DNA of 8,670 nucleotides from Candidatus Stahliibacteriota bacterium (GCA_030613445.1 JAUWLY010000108.1:1-8670), one strand, 5' to 3'; positions 1 through 5,144 are shown, numbered from the stretch's first letter. Notes: generated by a model not told the origin, from the letters alone. A program made the numbers and translations.

Positions 1-95
1 TCAGCATATTCAACAAGTTCATCACAATTGACTGAGCCTGCAATATTTGAGCCACACTCACAGACAAAGATACCCATTTTCAAATCATCTTCCAT
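1..95 (-). CDS. HdrA-like heterodisulfide reductase subunit A, N-terminal fragment (runs off left edge)
   Basis: Only the first 31 residues are in the window: a short leader and then MGIFVCECGSNIAGSVNCDE. The pattern (I/V)FVCxCGSNIAG is the usual opening of HdrA-type proteins, which are FAD- and [4Fe-4S]-containing cytoplasmic subunits involved in electron bifurcation or confurcation with HdrBC, hydrogenase or formate dehydrogenase partners. The ATG at 95 is preceded at 103-109 by AAGGAGG with seven-base spacing, which supports this start; an internal ATG at 77 is less likely. It lies 32 bases after the DUF3343 gene on the same strand, so it is probably the next gene of the selenium operon. 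Some HdrA-linked complexes contain selenocysteine in related organisms, so the link may be functional, but that is inference. The assignment rests on a short segment and the subtype cannot be told. Confidence 0.75.
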   Translation of the reverse strand, partial: MEDDLKMGIFVCECGSNIAGSVNCDELVEYA

Positions 96-127
96 TACTT
101 TGCCTCCTTATGCAATACCGTTGCACA

Positions 128-376
128 TCAGTTCTTGATAATATATTCATTCCTCTCTTTTCTATAAAGTCCATCAGGTACTAATGCATTTTCCTGCAAA
201 ATATTTTTTATCTTATTTTGTTTTTTTTCAAATACCTCGAGTGCAACACCACAATCTGAACTTATCTGGCGAGGTGTTGGTACCAAGTTAACATCAATTC
301 CATGCTCCTTGAGAACCTTCTCAGCCTTCATAACGAAATGCACTGATTCAAAAATAATTATCCAGTGATCTGACAT
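128..376 (-). CDS. DUF3343 small protein, putative Se/S carrier
   Basis: An 82-residue cytoplasmic protein. The central segment LVPTPRQISSDCGVAL (residues 31-46) is the signature of the DUF3343 family, annotated as putative selenium/sulfur carrier-like. Cys42 in SSDCGVAL is the only cysteine and the obvious candidate for carrying a persulfide or perselenide. I chose the ATG at 376 because GAGG lies eight bases upstream; the in-frame ATG at 388 has no ribosome-binding site. The start lies inside the 3' end of the cysteine desulfurase gene (19-base overlap), which implies coupled translation. With the desulfurase, TusA-like protein and SelD upstream, a role in selenium or sulfur transfer is likely, but the biochemistry of the family is not established to my knowledge. 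Confidence 0.85.
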   Translation of the reverse strand: MSDHWIIIFESVHFVMKAEKVLKEHGIDVNLVPTPRQISSDCGVALEVFEKKQNKIKNILQENALVPDGLYRKERNEYIIKN

Positions 377-1503
377 AATGCCTCGCATAATCTATCAATG
401 TGTTCTGTAGTATTGAATAGACCCAGACTTATACGCACTGTTCCTTTTGGAAAAGTGCCGATTGTCTTATGGGTCTGTGGTGAGCAGTGTAAGCCAACTC
501 TCACTGCGATATCGTATTCGTTATCAAGAACCTTGCCAACCTCAGAAGGCTCTTTCCCATTGAGATTAAGAGACACAATACCAGTCTGTAATGTTTTGTC
601 TCTCGTACCGTATATTATTAACTTTTCGATCTTGGATAATCTATTAATGAGCTCGTCAGTAAGAGCATGCATTTGTTTTTGAATATTTATAATACGTTTT
701 TCTTTTATAAACTCTATGCCTTTCTTCAGACCACTGATACCAGGAAGATTGAGTGTACCACTTTCAAATCTGTCAGGCAAAAAATCAGGTTGCATTTCAA
801 ATTCAGAATAAGACCCAGTACCGCCAAATTTCAATGGATTTAGGTCAATACCTTCACGTATATAGAGACATCCCACACCTTGAGGACCTAACAATGCTTT
901 ATGTCCTGAGAACGCCAAAAGATCTATATGATTTTCATCAATGTCAAATGGCATGCAACCAATTGTTTGAGCAGCATCAACTAGAAAAAGAATATTATGA
1001 CTATGGGCAATCTGTCCTATTGCTCCTATTGGTAGTACTGTACCAATAACATTCGAGGCATGATTAATAATGATAAACTTCGTCTTTTTTGTAATTTTTG
1101 ATTTTATATCAGAGGGATCAAGCAGGCCATTTTTATCGCATTTAATTATGTCGACCAGAATCTTCCTCTCTTTTTCCAAAAACTTTAGGGGACGCATCAC
1201 CGAGTTGTGTTCTATGCTTGATGTAATAATATGATCTCCTCTTTTGAGACCACAACCAAGGATTGATAAGTTAAGCGCTTCTGTTGCATTTTGAGTAAAT
1301 ATGATCCTGGAAGAGTCCTTTGCGCCAATTAAACCAGCGATTGATTCTCTTGTTTCAAAAACGAGTTTCGAGGCATATACAGATCTACGATGCGCAGAAC
1401 GGCCAGCATTGGCACCTATATTCTTACAATAGTACTTCATAGCCTCAAATACACATTCAGGTTTGGGATAGGAAGTGGAAGCGTTATCAAAGTAAATTGA
1501 CAT
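358..1503 (-). CDS. Cysteine desulfurase (class V aminotransferase fold), probable selenium/sulfur donor
   Basis: A 381-residue PLP-dependent enzyme, full length for the family. It takes sulfur from cysteine, or selenium from selenocysteine, as an enzyme-bound persulfide or perselenide. Visible features in order are the N-terminal YFDNASTSYPKP; His99 in SSIEHNSV, which stacks on PLP; Asp176 in LVDAAQT; the Schiff-base Lys202 in FSGHKALLGPQG; the substrate-binding RFESGT (residues 245-250); and catalytic Cys340 in RVGLHCSPQTHKTIG. The RVGLHC arrangement fits the SufS-like group and the clostridial/delta-type cysteine desulfurase family protein better than IscS. Its ATG directly follows the TAA of the TusA-like gene (zero spacing, no strong ribosome-binding site), so translation is probably by re-initiation. 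Placement with selD, yedE and tusA points to supplying selenium for SelD, though a general sulfur role cannot be excluded. Confidence 0.95.
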   Translation of the reverse strand: MSIYFDNASTSYPKPECVFEAMKYYCKNIGANAGRSAHRRSVYASKLVFETRESIAGLIGAKDSSRIIFTQNATEALNLSILGCGLKRGDHIITSSIEHNSVMRPLKFLEKERKILVDIIKCDKNGLLDPSDIKSKITKKTKFIIINHASNVIGTVLPIGAIGQIAHSHNILFLVDAAQTIGCMPFDIDENHIDLLAFSGHKALLGPQGVGCLYIREGIDLNPLKFGGTGSYSEFEMQPDFLPDRFESGTLNLPGISGLKKGIEFIKEKRIINIQKQMHALTDELINRLSKIEKLIIYGTRDKTLQTGIVSLNLNGKEPSEVGKVLDNEYDIAVRVGLHCSPQTHKTIGTFPKGTVRISLGLFNTTEHIDRLCEALCQITG

Positions 1504-1713
1504 TTATTTCTTAAGTTTAATCAACTTCTCATCTTGTTGTCTTTTAATTTCCACCGTGAATCCATTGTTTTGAGCCAGTCTTTGCACATTGCCAACTGCT
1601 ACTTCGTCATTAACCATAACTACAATTTCATTTTCACCAGCATCAATCGCTTTTTTTACTAACATCACTGGTTGAGGACAAGAAAACCCACGTACGTCTA
1701 TTTTCTTAACCAT
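1504..1713 (-). CDS. TusA/SirA/YedF-like sulfur (selenium) carrier protein
   Basis: A 69-residue protein of the TusA family. The N-terminal VKKIDVRGFSCPQPVMLVKK contains the family CPxP motif with the carrier Cys12. These proteins accept a persulfide from a cysteine desulfurase and pass it on; related members (TusA, the N-terminal domain of YedF) are linked to selenium metabolism. The ATG at 1713 is preferred over an upstream in-frame start at 1752 because a GAGGGAG ribosome-binding site lies 6-7 bases upstream and the protein then has the normal family length. It overlaps the end of yedE by eight bases (ATGGTTAA contains both start and stop) and is followed without a gap by the desulfurase ATG. 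Unlike YedF it has no C-terminal DsrE-like domain. A role as the selenium relay between desulfurase and SelD is inferred from context. Confidence 0.93.
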   Translation of the reverse strand: MVKKIDVRGFSCPQPVMLVKKAIDAGENEIVVMVNDEVAVGNVQRLAQNNGFTVEIKRQQDEKLIKLKK

Positions 1714-2764
1714 TCTTAGCTCCCTCTGTGGTTTCACGGTTTGTAAAGCCAATTATAAGAAGTATTATGATACCTAAAAGAACAGCTATTTTGCCATTTA
1801 GTGAGACTCCTTGCGGAGACGCAGCTAGTTTGAAATTATGAGCCAATCCAGCGCCAAATAGCATTCCTAAAACAGTAATTCCAGCATCAGTATTACCATA
1901 TCCTGACATAACCATTTGACGGAATGGACAACCTCCGAGCATGACGAGACCGAGCCCTGCTAGGAGCATACCCGCGAAATTCCAAATGAATTCCATGTGA
2001 GCAATGGGTAATTTACCTGGATTGAACTGGCCTAAGATCAAATTGAAGATAAATGCTACGACGAGAAGAGCGATAAAGCCCTGGAATAGATGGCTGTCAC
2101 CAATGAGTATGAGATCTCTGATGCCGCCAATTGTACAAAATCTTGAACGTTGAGCAAATCCACTTACAATGAGTCCGGCAACCAGAGAAACAATAAGCGG
2201 TGCATGCGTCTTTCCGCCAAAACCGATGAATTCTAGTTTGGCTACTAGTAAGATCAATAGGCCAATTGCAATAAGTGGCATTACCCAGCCACTTGAGCTT
2301 GGTAAAATCTGCATTCTTCCTAGATTAAAACCAGCCTTTAAAAATTGGACTCCAATGTAGATCCCAACCACCAAACCCAATAGTCCTTCTAATGCTACCC
2401 AATCACCACCGGCAATTCGACCAAGCATCCTGATGGGACATCCCAAGAAGACTAATGCCCCGATTGTTACAAAAGCACCAATAAGAAGACGAAGTATTGG
2501 AGAAGAACCACCCATTGTCTTAAATTCTCTGGTAATTAATGCTATAATAGTTGAGCCCAGAATGAACCCGATTATCTCTGGGCGGATATAACTGAGTGTA
2601 TCAATCCTATGAAGTCCCAGAGCTCCTGCTGTATCCCTCAAGAAACATACTGCACACACGCCCATGTTAGGAGGATTACCCCATTTTATTAAGGACGCAA
2701 AAAAAGCACCGAAAACAGTTCCGGTTATGATAACCCACCATGCTGGTTTGAATTTAATTAACAT
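1706..2764 (-). CDS. yedE: YedE/YeeE-type membrane protein, putative selenium (or sulfur compound) transporter
   Basis: A 352-residue polytopic inner-membrane protein with roughly nine to ten hydrophobic segments (about residues 8-26, 62-80, 92-108, 125-142, 160-180, 188-204, 225-245, 260-277, 296-308 and 325-341). It carries the conserved cysteine motifs of the YeeE/YedE family: GVCAVCFLRDTAGALG (Cys37, Cys40), LGCPIRM (Cys109), RFCTIGGIRD (Cys210) and GGCPFRQMVMSG (Cys279). The paired N-terminal cysteines and the two GCP(I/F)R repeats suggest the selenium-associated YedE subgroup, which comparative genomics links to Sec-encoding genomes as a probable selenium importer; transport itself has not been proven to my knowledge. 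The ATG at 2764 has AAGGAG six to seven bases upstream. Another ATG at 2785 lacks such a site. The start overlaps the end of selD by 11 bases. Confidence 0.92.
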   Translation of the reverse strand: MLIKFKPAWWVIITGTVFGAFFASLIKWGNPPNMGVCAVCFLRDTAGALGLHRIDTLSYIRPEIIGFILGSTIIALITREFKTMGGSSPILRLLIGAFVTIGALVFLGCPIRMLGRIAGGDWVALEGLLGLVVGIYIGVQFLKAGFNLGRMQILPSSSGWVMPLIAIGLLILLVAKLEFIGFGGKTHAPLIVSLVAGLIVSGFAQRSRFCTIGGIRDLILIGDSHLFQGFIALLVVAFIFNLILGQFNPGKLPIAHMEFIWNFAGMLLAGLGLVMLGGCPFRQMVMSGYGNTDAGITVLGMLFGAGLAHNFKLAASPQGVSLNGKIAVLLGIIILLIIGFTNRETTEGAKNG

Positions 2765-3794
2765 ATATTCTCCTTTCTTTCTCATTTATTACTCCACCGA
2801 TTATGCAGGCAGATGTAATACCTTTCATTATCAACAGGTTGAGAAGAGTTTCGCTTCGCTCTTCAGGAACTGAAATCAATAATCCACCAGAAGTCTGGGC
2901 ATCGCAGAGGAGCAACTGTAGTTCCGCATCGACATTGTGTTCAAATTGAGTATTTGGTTTCACGAACTCAAAATTCATAATTGACCCTTGCGGAAATAGA
3001 CCCATCTTTGCAAATTCTAATGTTTCTTCTATAATAGGAACCTGAGGCGCTTTAATTATCATACTTACATTGCTAGCTTCTGCCATTTCAAAAACATGAC
3101 CCAATAGGCCAAACCCAGTAATATCTGTTGCACTTGAGACACCAACTTCCAGCATTGCATCACAGGCATTCTTATTTAATTGGCACATATTGTTATTAAT
3201 TTTATTAATTGCTTTGGTTGGTGCAAGATTCGCCTTGATTGCGGTGGAGATTATACCGGTACCCAGAGGTTTTGTCAGTATGAGTCTATCGCCTGGTTTT
3301 GCTCCACTGTTTGTGACAATTTTGTCAGGAGCGACAATCCCTGTTACTGCTAAACCACACTTCACCTCTGTATCTTTCAATGTATGACCACCAATTATAC
3401 ATGCGCCTGCCTCTTTGACTTTATCTGCAGCGCCTTTAAGCATACTATTGACGATCTTATTATCAATCTTCTCTGGTGGATAGCATAGGATGCTTAATGA
3501 AGTAATTGGTTTTGCACCCATCGCATAAATATCACTTAGTGAATTTGCTGCCACAATTTGTCCAAAGATATAGGGATCATCAGCGATTGGTGTTAGAATA
3601 TCTACGGTTTGCACAATAGCTGTATTTTCGTCTATTTTATAGACAGCGGCGTCATCCATGTGAGTACCACCCACTAAAATCTTTGGATCATCAAATTTGG
3701 GCAGCTGATGCAGAACCTGCATCAGGACCTGCTGGCACACTTTTGCTGCTCAACCAGCTGCTTTGGCAAATTGTGTCAACTTGACATCGGTCAT
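2754..3794 (-). CDS. selD: Selenide, water dikinase (selenophosphate synthetase), selenocysteine-containing
   Basis: A 346-residue SelD, close to the usual length. It makes selenophosphate from selenide and ATP in the cytosol for Sec-tRNA synthesis and tRNA selenation. Codon 15 is TGA (3752-3750), in the context KAAG-Sec-AAK. Sec15 and Lys18 have the same spacing as the catalytic Cys and Lys of E. coli SelD, so the UGA is read as Sec. The rest has the nucleotide- and metal-binding features of the family: GGTHMDDAAVY, VQTVDILTPIADDPYIFGQI, NSLSDIYAMGAKPI, GGHTLKD and DITGFGLLGH. Treating the TGA as a stop would move the start to a GTG at 3740 and lose the active site. The ATG at 3794 has AAGGAG upstream (about 3803-3808) and lies 32 bases after the preceding small ORF. 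A SECIS-like hairpin follows the UGA. The 3' end overlaps yedE by 11 bases. Confidence 0.97.
3701..3732 (-). promoter_or_regulatory. Bacterial SECIS-like hairpin in selD
   Basis: Downstream of the UGA the sense strand has a perfect 9-bp stem, CTGATGCAG pairing with CTGCATCAG (3725-3717 with 3713-3705), closed by the three-base loop GTT. A further 4-bp stem (GCAG with CTGC) lies below a three-base bulge on the 5' side. The apical loop starts 33 bases after the UGA and its first base is G. Both fit the bacterial SECIS rules (loop about 16-37 bases from UGA, a G among the first two loop bases) for binding by SelB. The folding is by eye. Confidence 0.8.
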
Positions 3795-3826
3795 TAAATC
3801 ACTCCTTTTCTTTAAAAAACATCTGA

Positions 3827-4085
3827 TTAAGATTCGTAGTCGTTAAAAACCACATCTATCAAACCCTCTTTTGAATAAATCACATGCCAATATGCAAATT
3901 CTGTTCTTTCCTCTGCCCGTATGATGTTACGCAGATAATAGAAACCCCCTGAAAGATTCAGGATTTGTTTTATTGTATCTTTGAGACCCTAGGTCTATAG
4001 TCTGTTGCAGTATATAAGTCGGAGGTTTCTCTTTATTTTTGATTTTTGAATCAAGACAACTGCCTTGTACTCCAAAGACTTTCAC
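3827..4085 (-). pseudogene. Small unknown ORF upstream of selD, apparently frameshifted
   Basis: A GTG at 4085 with GGAGG eight bases upstream opens a 52-codon frame (stop 3927-3929) beginning (M)KVFGVQGSCLDSKIKNK. It then continues as PPTYILQQTIDLG before losing protein-like character. From about 3992 another frame, open to a TAA at 3827-3829, reads LKDTIKQILNLSGGFYYLRN and then IIRAEERTEFAYWHVIYSKE and onward. Joined by a one-base shift, the two halves give a protein of about 85 residues ending 32 bases before selD. The switch point lies at a 13-base palindrome (3984-3996, AGACC-TAG-GGTCT). It could be a decayed gene, a sequencing or assembly error, or a programmed frameshift; I cannot decide. 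I do not recognise the family. The first 12 codons resemble the start of the neighbouring ORF, and its GTG overlaps that ORF's TGA. Confidence 0.5.
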
Positions 4086-4098
4086 ATTCGAATCCTCC
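4052..4098 (-). repeat. Gene-start repeat, copy 2
   Basis: A 47-base segment covering GGAGG, the GTG start and the VQGSCL codons of the frameshifted ORF. It aligns without gaps to 4228-4274 with 35 identities, including an exact 14-base run (GTACAAGGCAGTTG). Start codons fall at the same alignment position. Confidence 0.65.
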
Positions 4099-4261
4099 AC
4101 CGAAATTCCTTTTTGAAATCGGCTTCAAATTCTACCGACATATTTTTAGTGAAAATCTGTGATTCAAGAAGGCTGTGGAATATTAGTGCATATACAGGGA
4201 CTCTATTATAAGCCCTATTTTTCTTCGCAAGGCAACTGCCTTGTACGCTGGAGATATTCAT
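4082..4261 (-). CDS. Small hypothetical protein, first gene of the selenium operon
   Basis: A 59-residue ORF, (M)NISSVQGSCLAKKNRAYNR and onward, of unknown function with no clear signal peptide or membrane segment. I choose the ATG at 4261 because GGAGG (4270-4274) lies eight bases upstream; an in-frame ATG at 4282 has no such site. It sits about 45 bases downstream of the predicted transcription start of a near-consensus promoter. Its stop overlaps the GTG of the next ORF (GTGA), a typical operon junction. The start region, including the ribosome-binding site, matches that of the next ORF at 35 of 47 positions, and both encode VQGSCL, so the two are probably relatives. The IxGS opening faintly resembles flavodoxin-like FMN reductases, but the ORF is too short and lacks the SPR...GN(T/S) motif. 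It might also be a decayed gene fragment. Confidence 0.5.
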   Translation of the reverse strand: MNISSVQGSCLAKKNRAYNRVPVYALIFHSLLESQIFTKNMSVEFEADFKKEFRWRIRM

Positions 4262-4274
4262 CTTCGGCACCTCC
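4228..4274 (-). repeat. Gene-start repeat, copy 1
   Basis: Partner of the copy at 4052-4098, here covering the GGAGG, ATG and VQGSCL codons of the first small ORF. The difference within the Cys codon (TGC here, TGT in copy 2) is silent, which hints at protein-level constraint, but a conserved RNA element cannot be excluded. Confidence 0.65.
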
Positions 4275-4312
4275 AGAGACATCGTGGCTTTAGTTCATTC
4301 ATATCTACTAAA

Positions 4313-4340
4313 ATTATATATAGATTTAGTTAAATGTCAA
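4313..4340 (-). promoter_or_regulatory. Sigma-70-type promoter of the selenium operon
   Basis: On the minus strand a perfect TTGACA (4340-4335) is separated by 16 bases from a perfect TATAAT (4318-4313). Transcription would begin near 4306, leaving a leader of about 45 bases before the first small ORF. Confidence 0.8.
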
Positions 4341-4372
4341 GACTCGATTTTGCTAAGTAGAGCTTGACATTT
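4332..4372. promoter_or_regulatory. Inverted repeat joining two divergent -35 boxes, possible operator
   Basis: AAATGTCAAG (4332-4341) and CTTGACATTT (4363-4372) form a perfect 10-bp inverted repeat with a 21-base centre. Each arm contains the -35 box of one of the divergent promoters. Just inside, CTC (4343-4345) and GAG (4360-4362) extend the dyad after a one-base offset. The symmetry may merely reflect two TTGACA boxes facing apart, but identity extends beyond the hexamer by four bases on each side, so a regulator binding both promoters is possible. Confidence 0.5.
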
Positions 4373-4391
4373 CTAAGATGCTGTTTATACT
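4364..4391 (+). promoter_or_regulatory. Sigma-70-type promoter of the DUF4242-like selenoprotein gene
   Basis: TTGACA (4364-4369), a 16-base spacer and TATACT (4386-4391). The expected start near 4398 leaves only about 14 bases before the ATG, just enough for the AGGAGG ribosome-binding site at 4401-4406. Confidence 0.8.
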
Positions 4392-4411
4392 AATCATATA
4401 AGGAGGCAATC

Positions 4412-4654
4412 ATGGCGAAGTATTTAATAATGTTACCACCTATGCCGAAGGACAAAGTTAAGGCAGCATGAACTTCCGTCATTAATGCTTCTGTAGGAAG
4501 CAATCTCAAGATGGACAAAGCCTATATAGATGAAACAAAAGGTCAGGCAATTTGTTGTTGGGATGCACCTGATCAAAAGAGTGTCGAGGATTTGTTTGCC
4601 AAGGCACAAGTTGAGACTGAGTCAATTAGGCTGGTGGTAGAATATCCTACTTAA
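4412..4654 (+). CDS. Predicted small selenoprotein, DUF4242-like, with in-frame UGA at codon 20
   Basis: An 80-residue protein, MAKYLIMLPPMPKDKVKAA-Sec-TSVINASVGSNLKMDK and onward, ending in a TAA at 4652-4654. The UGA at 4469-4471 would cut it at 19 residues, but coding continues cleanly in the same frame. Features of the DUF4242 family (small, often annotated nickel-binding) are the N-terminal KYLI strand, the helix containing the UGA where relatives carry a conserved Cys, the strand after MDKAYID, the AICCWDAPDQKSVEDLF block (residues 46-62, Cys48 and Cys49) and the final IRLVVEYPT. The gene has its own promoter, AGGAGG five bases before the ATG, a SECIS-like hairpin after the UGA and a terminator. 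It is divergent from the selenium operon and shares its control region. The cellular function is unknown; Sec replacing Cys suggests a redox or metal/metalloid-binding role. The family link is from memory of the pattern, not an alignment. Confidence 0.82.
4486..4502 (+). promoter_or_regulatory. Bacterial SECIS-like hairpin in the DUF4242-like gene
   Basis: TGCTTC pairs with GAAGCA (6 bp) around the five-base loop TGTAG. The loop starts 20 bases after the UGA and its second base is G, matching the loose bacterial SECIS rules. A competing pairing of CTTCC (4473-4477) with GGAAG (4496-4500) is possible but has a large loop. Confidence 0.7.
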
Positions 4655-4656
4655 TT

Positions 4657-4702
4657 TTAACTTACTCGATTAGGTGTTCATTCCATTTAATTGAGTAGTT
4701 AA
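4657..4702 (+). other. Long imperfect hairpin in the 3' untranslated region of the selenoprotein gene
   Basis: TTAAC-T-TACTCGATTA (4657-4672) pairs with TAATTGAGTAGTTAA (4688-4702) over 15 pairs, with one bulged T and one G-U wobble, around a 15-base loop. It starts two bases after the stop codon. No U tract follows, so it is probably not a terminator by itself; mRNA stabilisation is one possibility. Confidence 0.6.
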
Positions 4703-4712
4703 CTAATCAAGG

Positions 4713-4745
4713 AATAGGGGTCGACTTTCGCCGACCCCTATTTTT
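4713..4745 (+). terminator. Rho-independent terminator after the DUF4242-like selenoprotein gene
   Basis: AATAGGGGTCG (4713-4723) pairs perfectly with CGACCCCTATT (4732-4742), an 11-bp stem with an 8-base loop, running into a T stretch that ends at 4745. The other strand has no T run, so it works mainly for plus-strand transcripts. Confidence 0.9.
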
Positions 4746-4891
4746 AATTGGTCCACTTTTGGTCCAATTTGGGCATAGAATGGATGGAATTGGGTAGAAT
4801 TCCTGGCAATAGCAAGATGACCTACATGTCTATCTTTTCTTTTGTTTACAACGATTTGCTGCGATTTCATTAGTTTGAAAAAGCACCTTTA

Positions 4892-4930
4892 GCGGATTAG
4901 AAATCCGTTGCTCTATCCCCTGTATTGAGT
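4892..4930 (-). pseudogene. tRNA-Arg(UCU)-like fragment (D arm and anticodon arm only)
   Basis: On the minus strand, GGATAGAGCAACGGA followed by TTTCTAATCCGC matches the D-loop end, D stem, base 26 and anticodon arm of a bacterial tRNA-Arg with anticodon UCU (4901-4899). The 7-base loop TTTCTAA is flanked by a 4-bp stem CGGA/TCCG. The opposite D strand ACTC (4930-4927) pairs at three of four positions. No acceptor stem or T arm follows in the right place, so this is not a working tRNA. It may be a remnant or attachment-site scar; chance similarity is not excluded. Confidence 0.4.
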
Positions 4931-5075
4931 GAGTCCCGAGCTTGTCGAGGGATAAGTCGAAATAGACTGAGTCGAAATGTCCAATGTCCAGTCGAAGATA
5001 TCGAGTTTATCGAGATGCTGAAAGTGCTGTCGGAGATCCCGAAGTACTGAGGGGAAGTATTGAAGTGACCTGACC
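4926..5075. repeat. TCGA-rich intergenic repetitive sequence
   Basis: The stretch is built of short related units: GTCGAAAT at 4956-4963 and 4971-4978, TATCGAG at 4999-5005 and 5008-5014, the imperfect palindrome TCCCGAGCTTGTCGAGGGA, and a similar ATCCCGAAGTACTGAGGGGA further right. It resembles dispersed intergenic palindromic repeats seen in many uncultured bacterial genomes, but whether it recurs in this genome cannot be seen from one window. Confidence 0.4.
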
Positions 5076-5144
5076 CCCTTATTTTCATCTTCCTCATATT
5101 TCCTCCTTCCACAATTGTTACTTCACTACATTTACAAATGAATG

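Larger units (their letters stand above)
4746..5144. other. Non-coding stretch with short repeats
   Basis: About 400 bases between the terminator and the end of the cyclase gene, with no convincing gene. At the left end TTGGTCCA occurs twice (4748-4755, 4759-4766) inside the inverted pair AATTGG/CCAATT (4746-4751, 4764-4769). The middle has a tRNA-like fragment and the right half a TCGA-rich repetitive stretch, both listed separately. No clear terminator for the cyclase gene is visible immediately after its stop. Confidence 0.6.

Noticed and set aside
753..1049. Plus-strand ORF inside the cysteine desulfurase gene
   Set aside because: It is a shadow of a well-conserved gene on the other strand and lacks a ribosome-binding site or family match.
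4082..4084. TGA ending the first small ORF as a third selenocysteine codon
   Set aside because: Read-through meets TAG within about 30 codons and the translated segment is not protein-like. The TGA fits a GTGA stop/start overlap.
4469..4471. Nonsense mutation as an explanation for the UGA in the DUF4242-like gene
   Set aside because: Promoter, ribosome-binding site, reading frame after the UGA, SECIS-like hairpin and terminator are all intact, and SelD next door also uses UGA for Sec.
4897..5112. 71-codon minus-strand ORF with a good GGAGG site near its start
   Set aside because: Most of it is translated from the TCGA-rich repeat and the tRNA-like fragment. The product has low complexity and no recognisable family, so I treat it as chance.
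4746..5144. CRISPR array
   Set aside because: The repeats are short (7-8 bases), imperfect and irregularly spaced.
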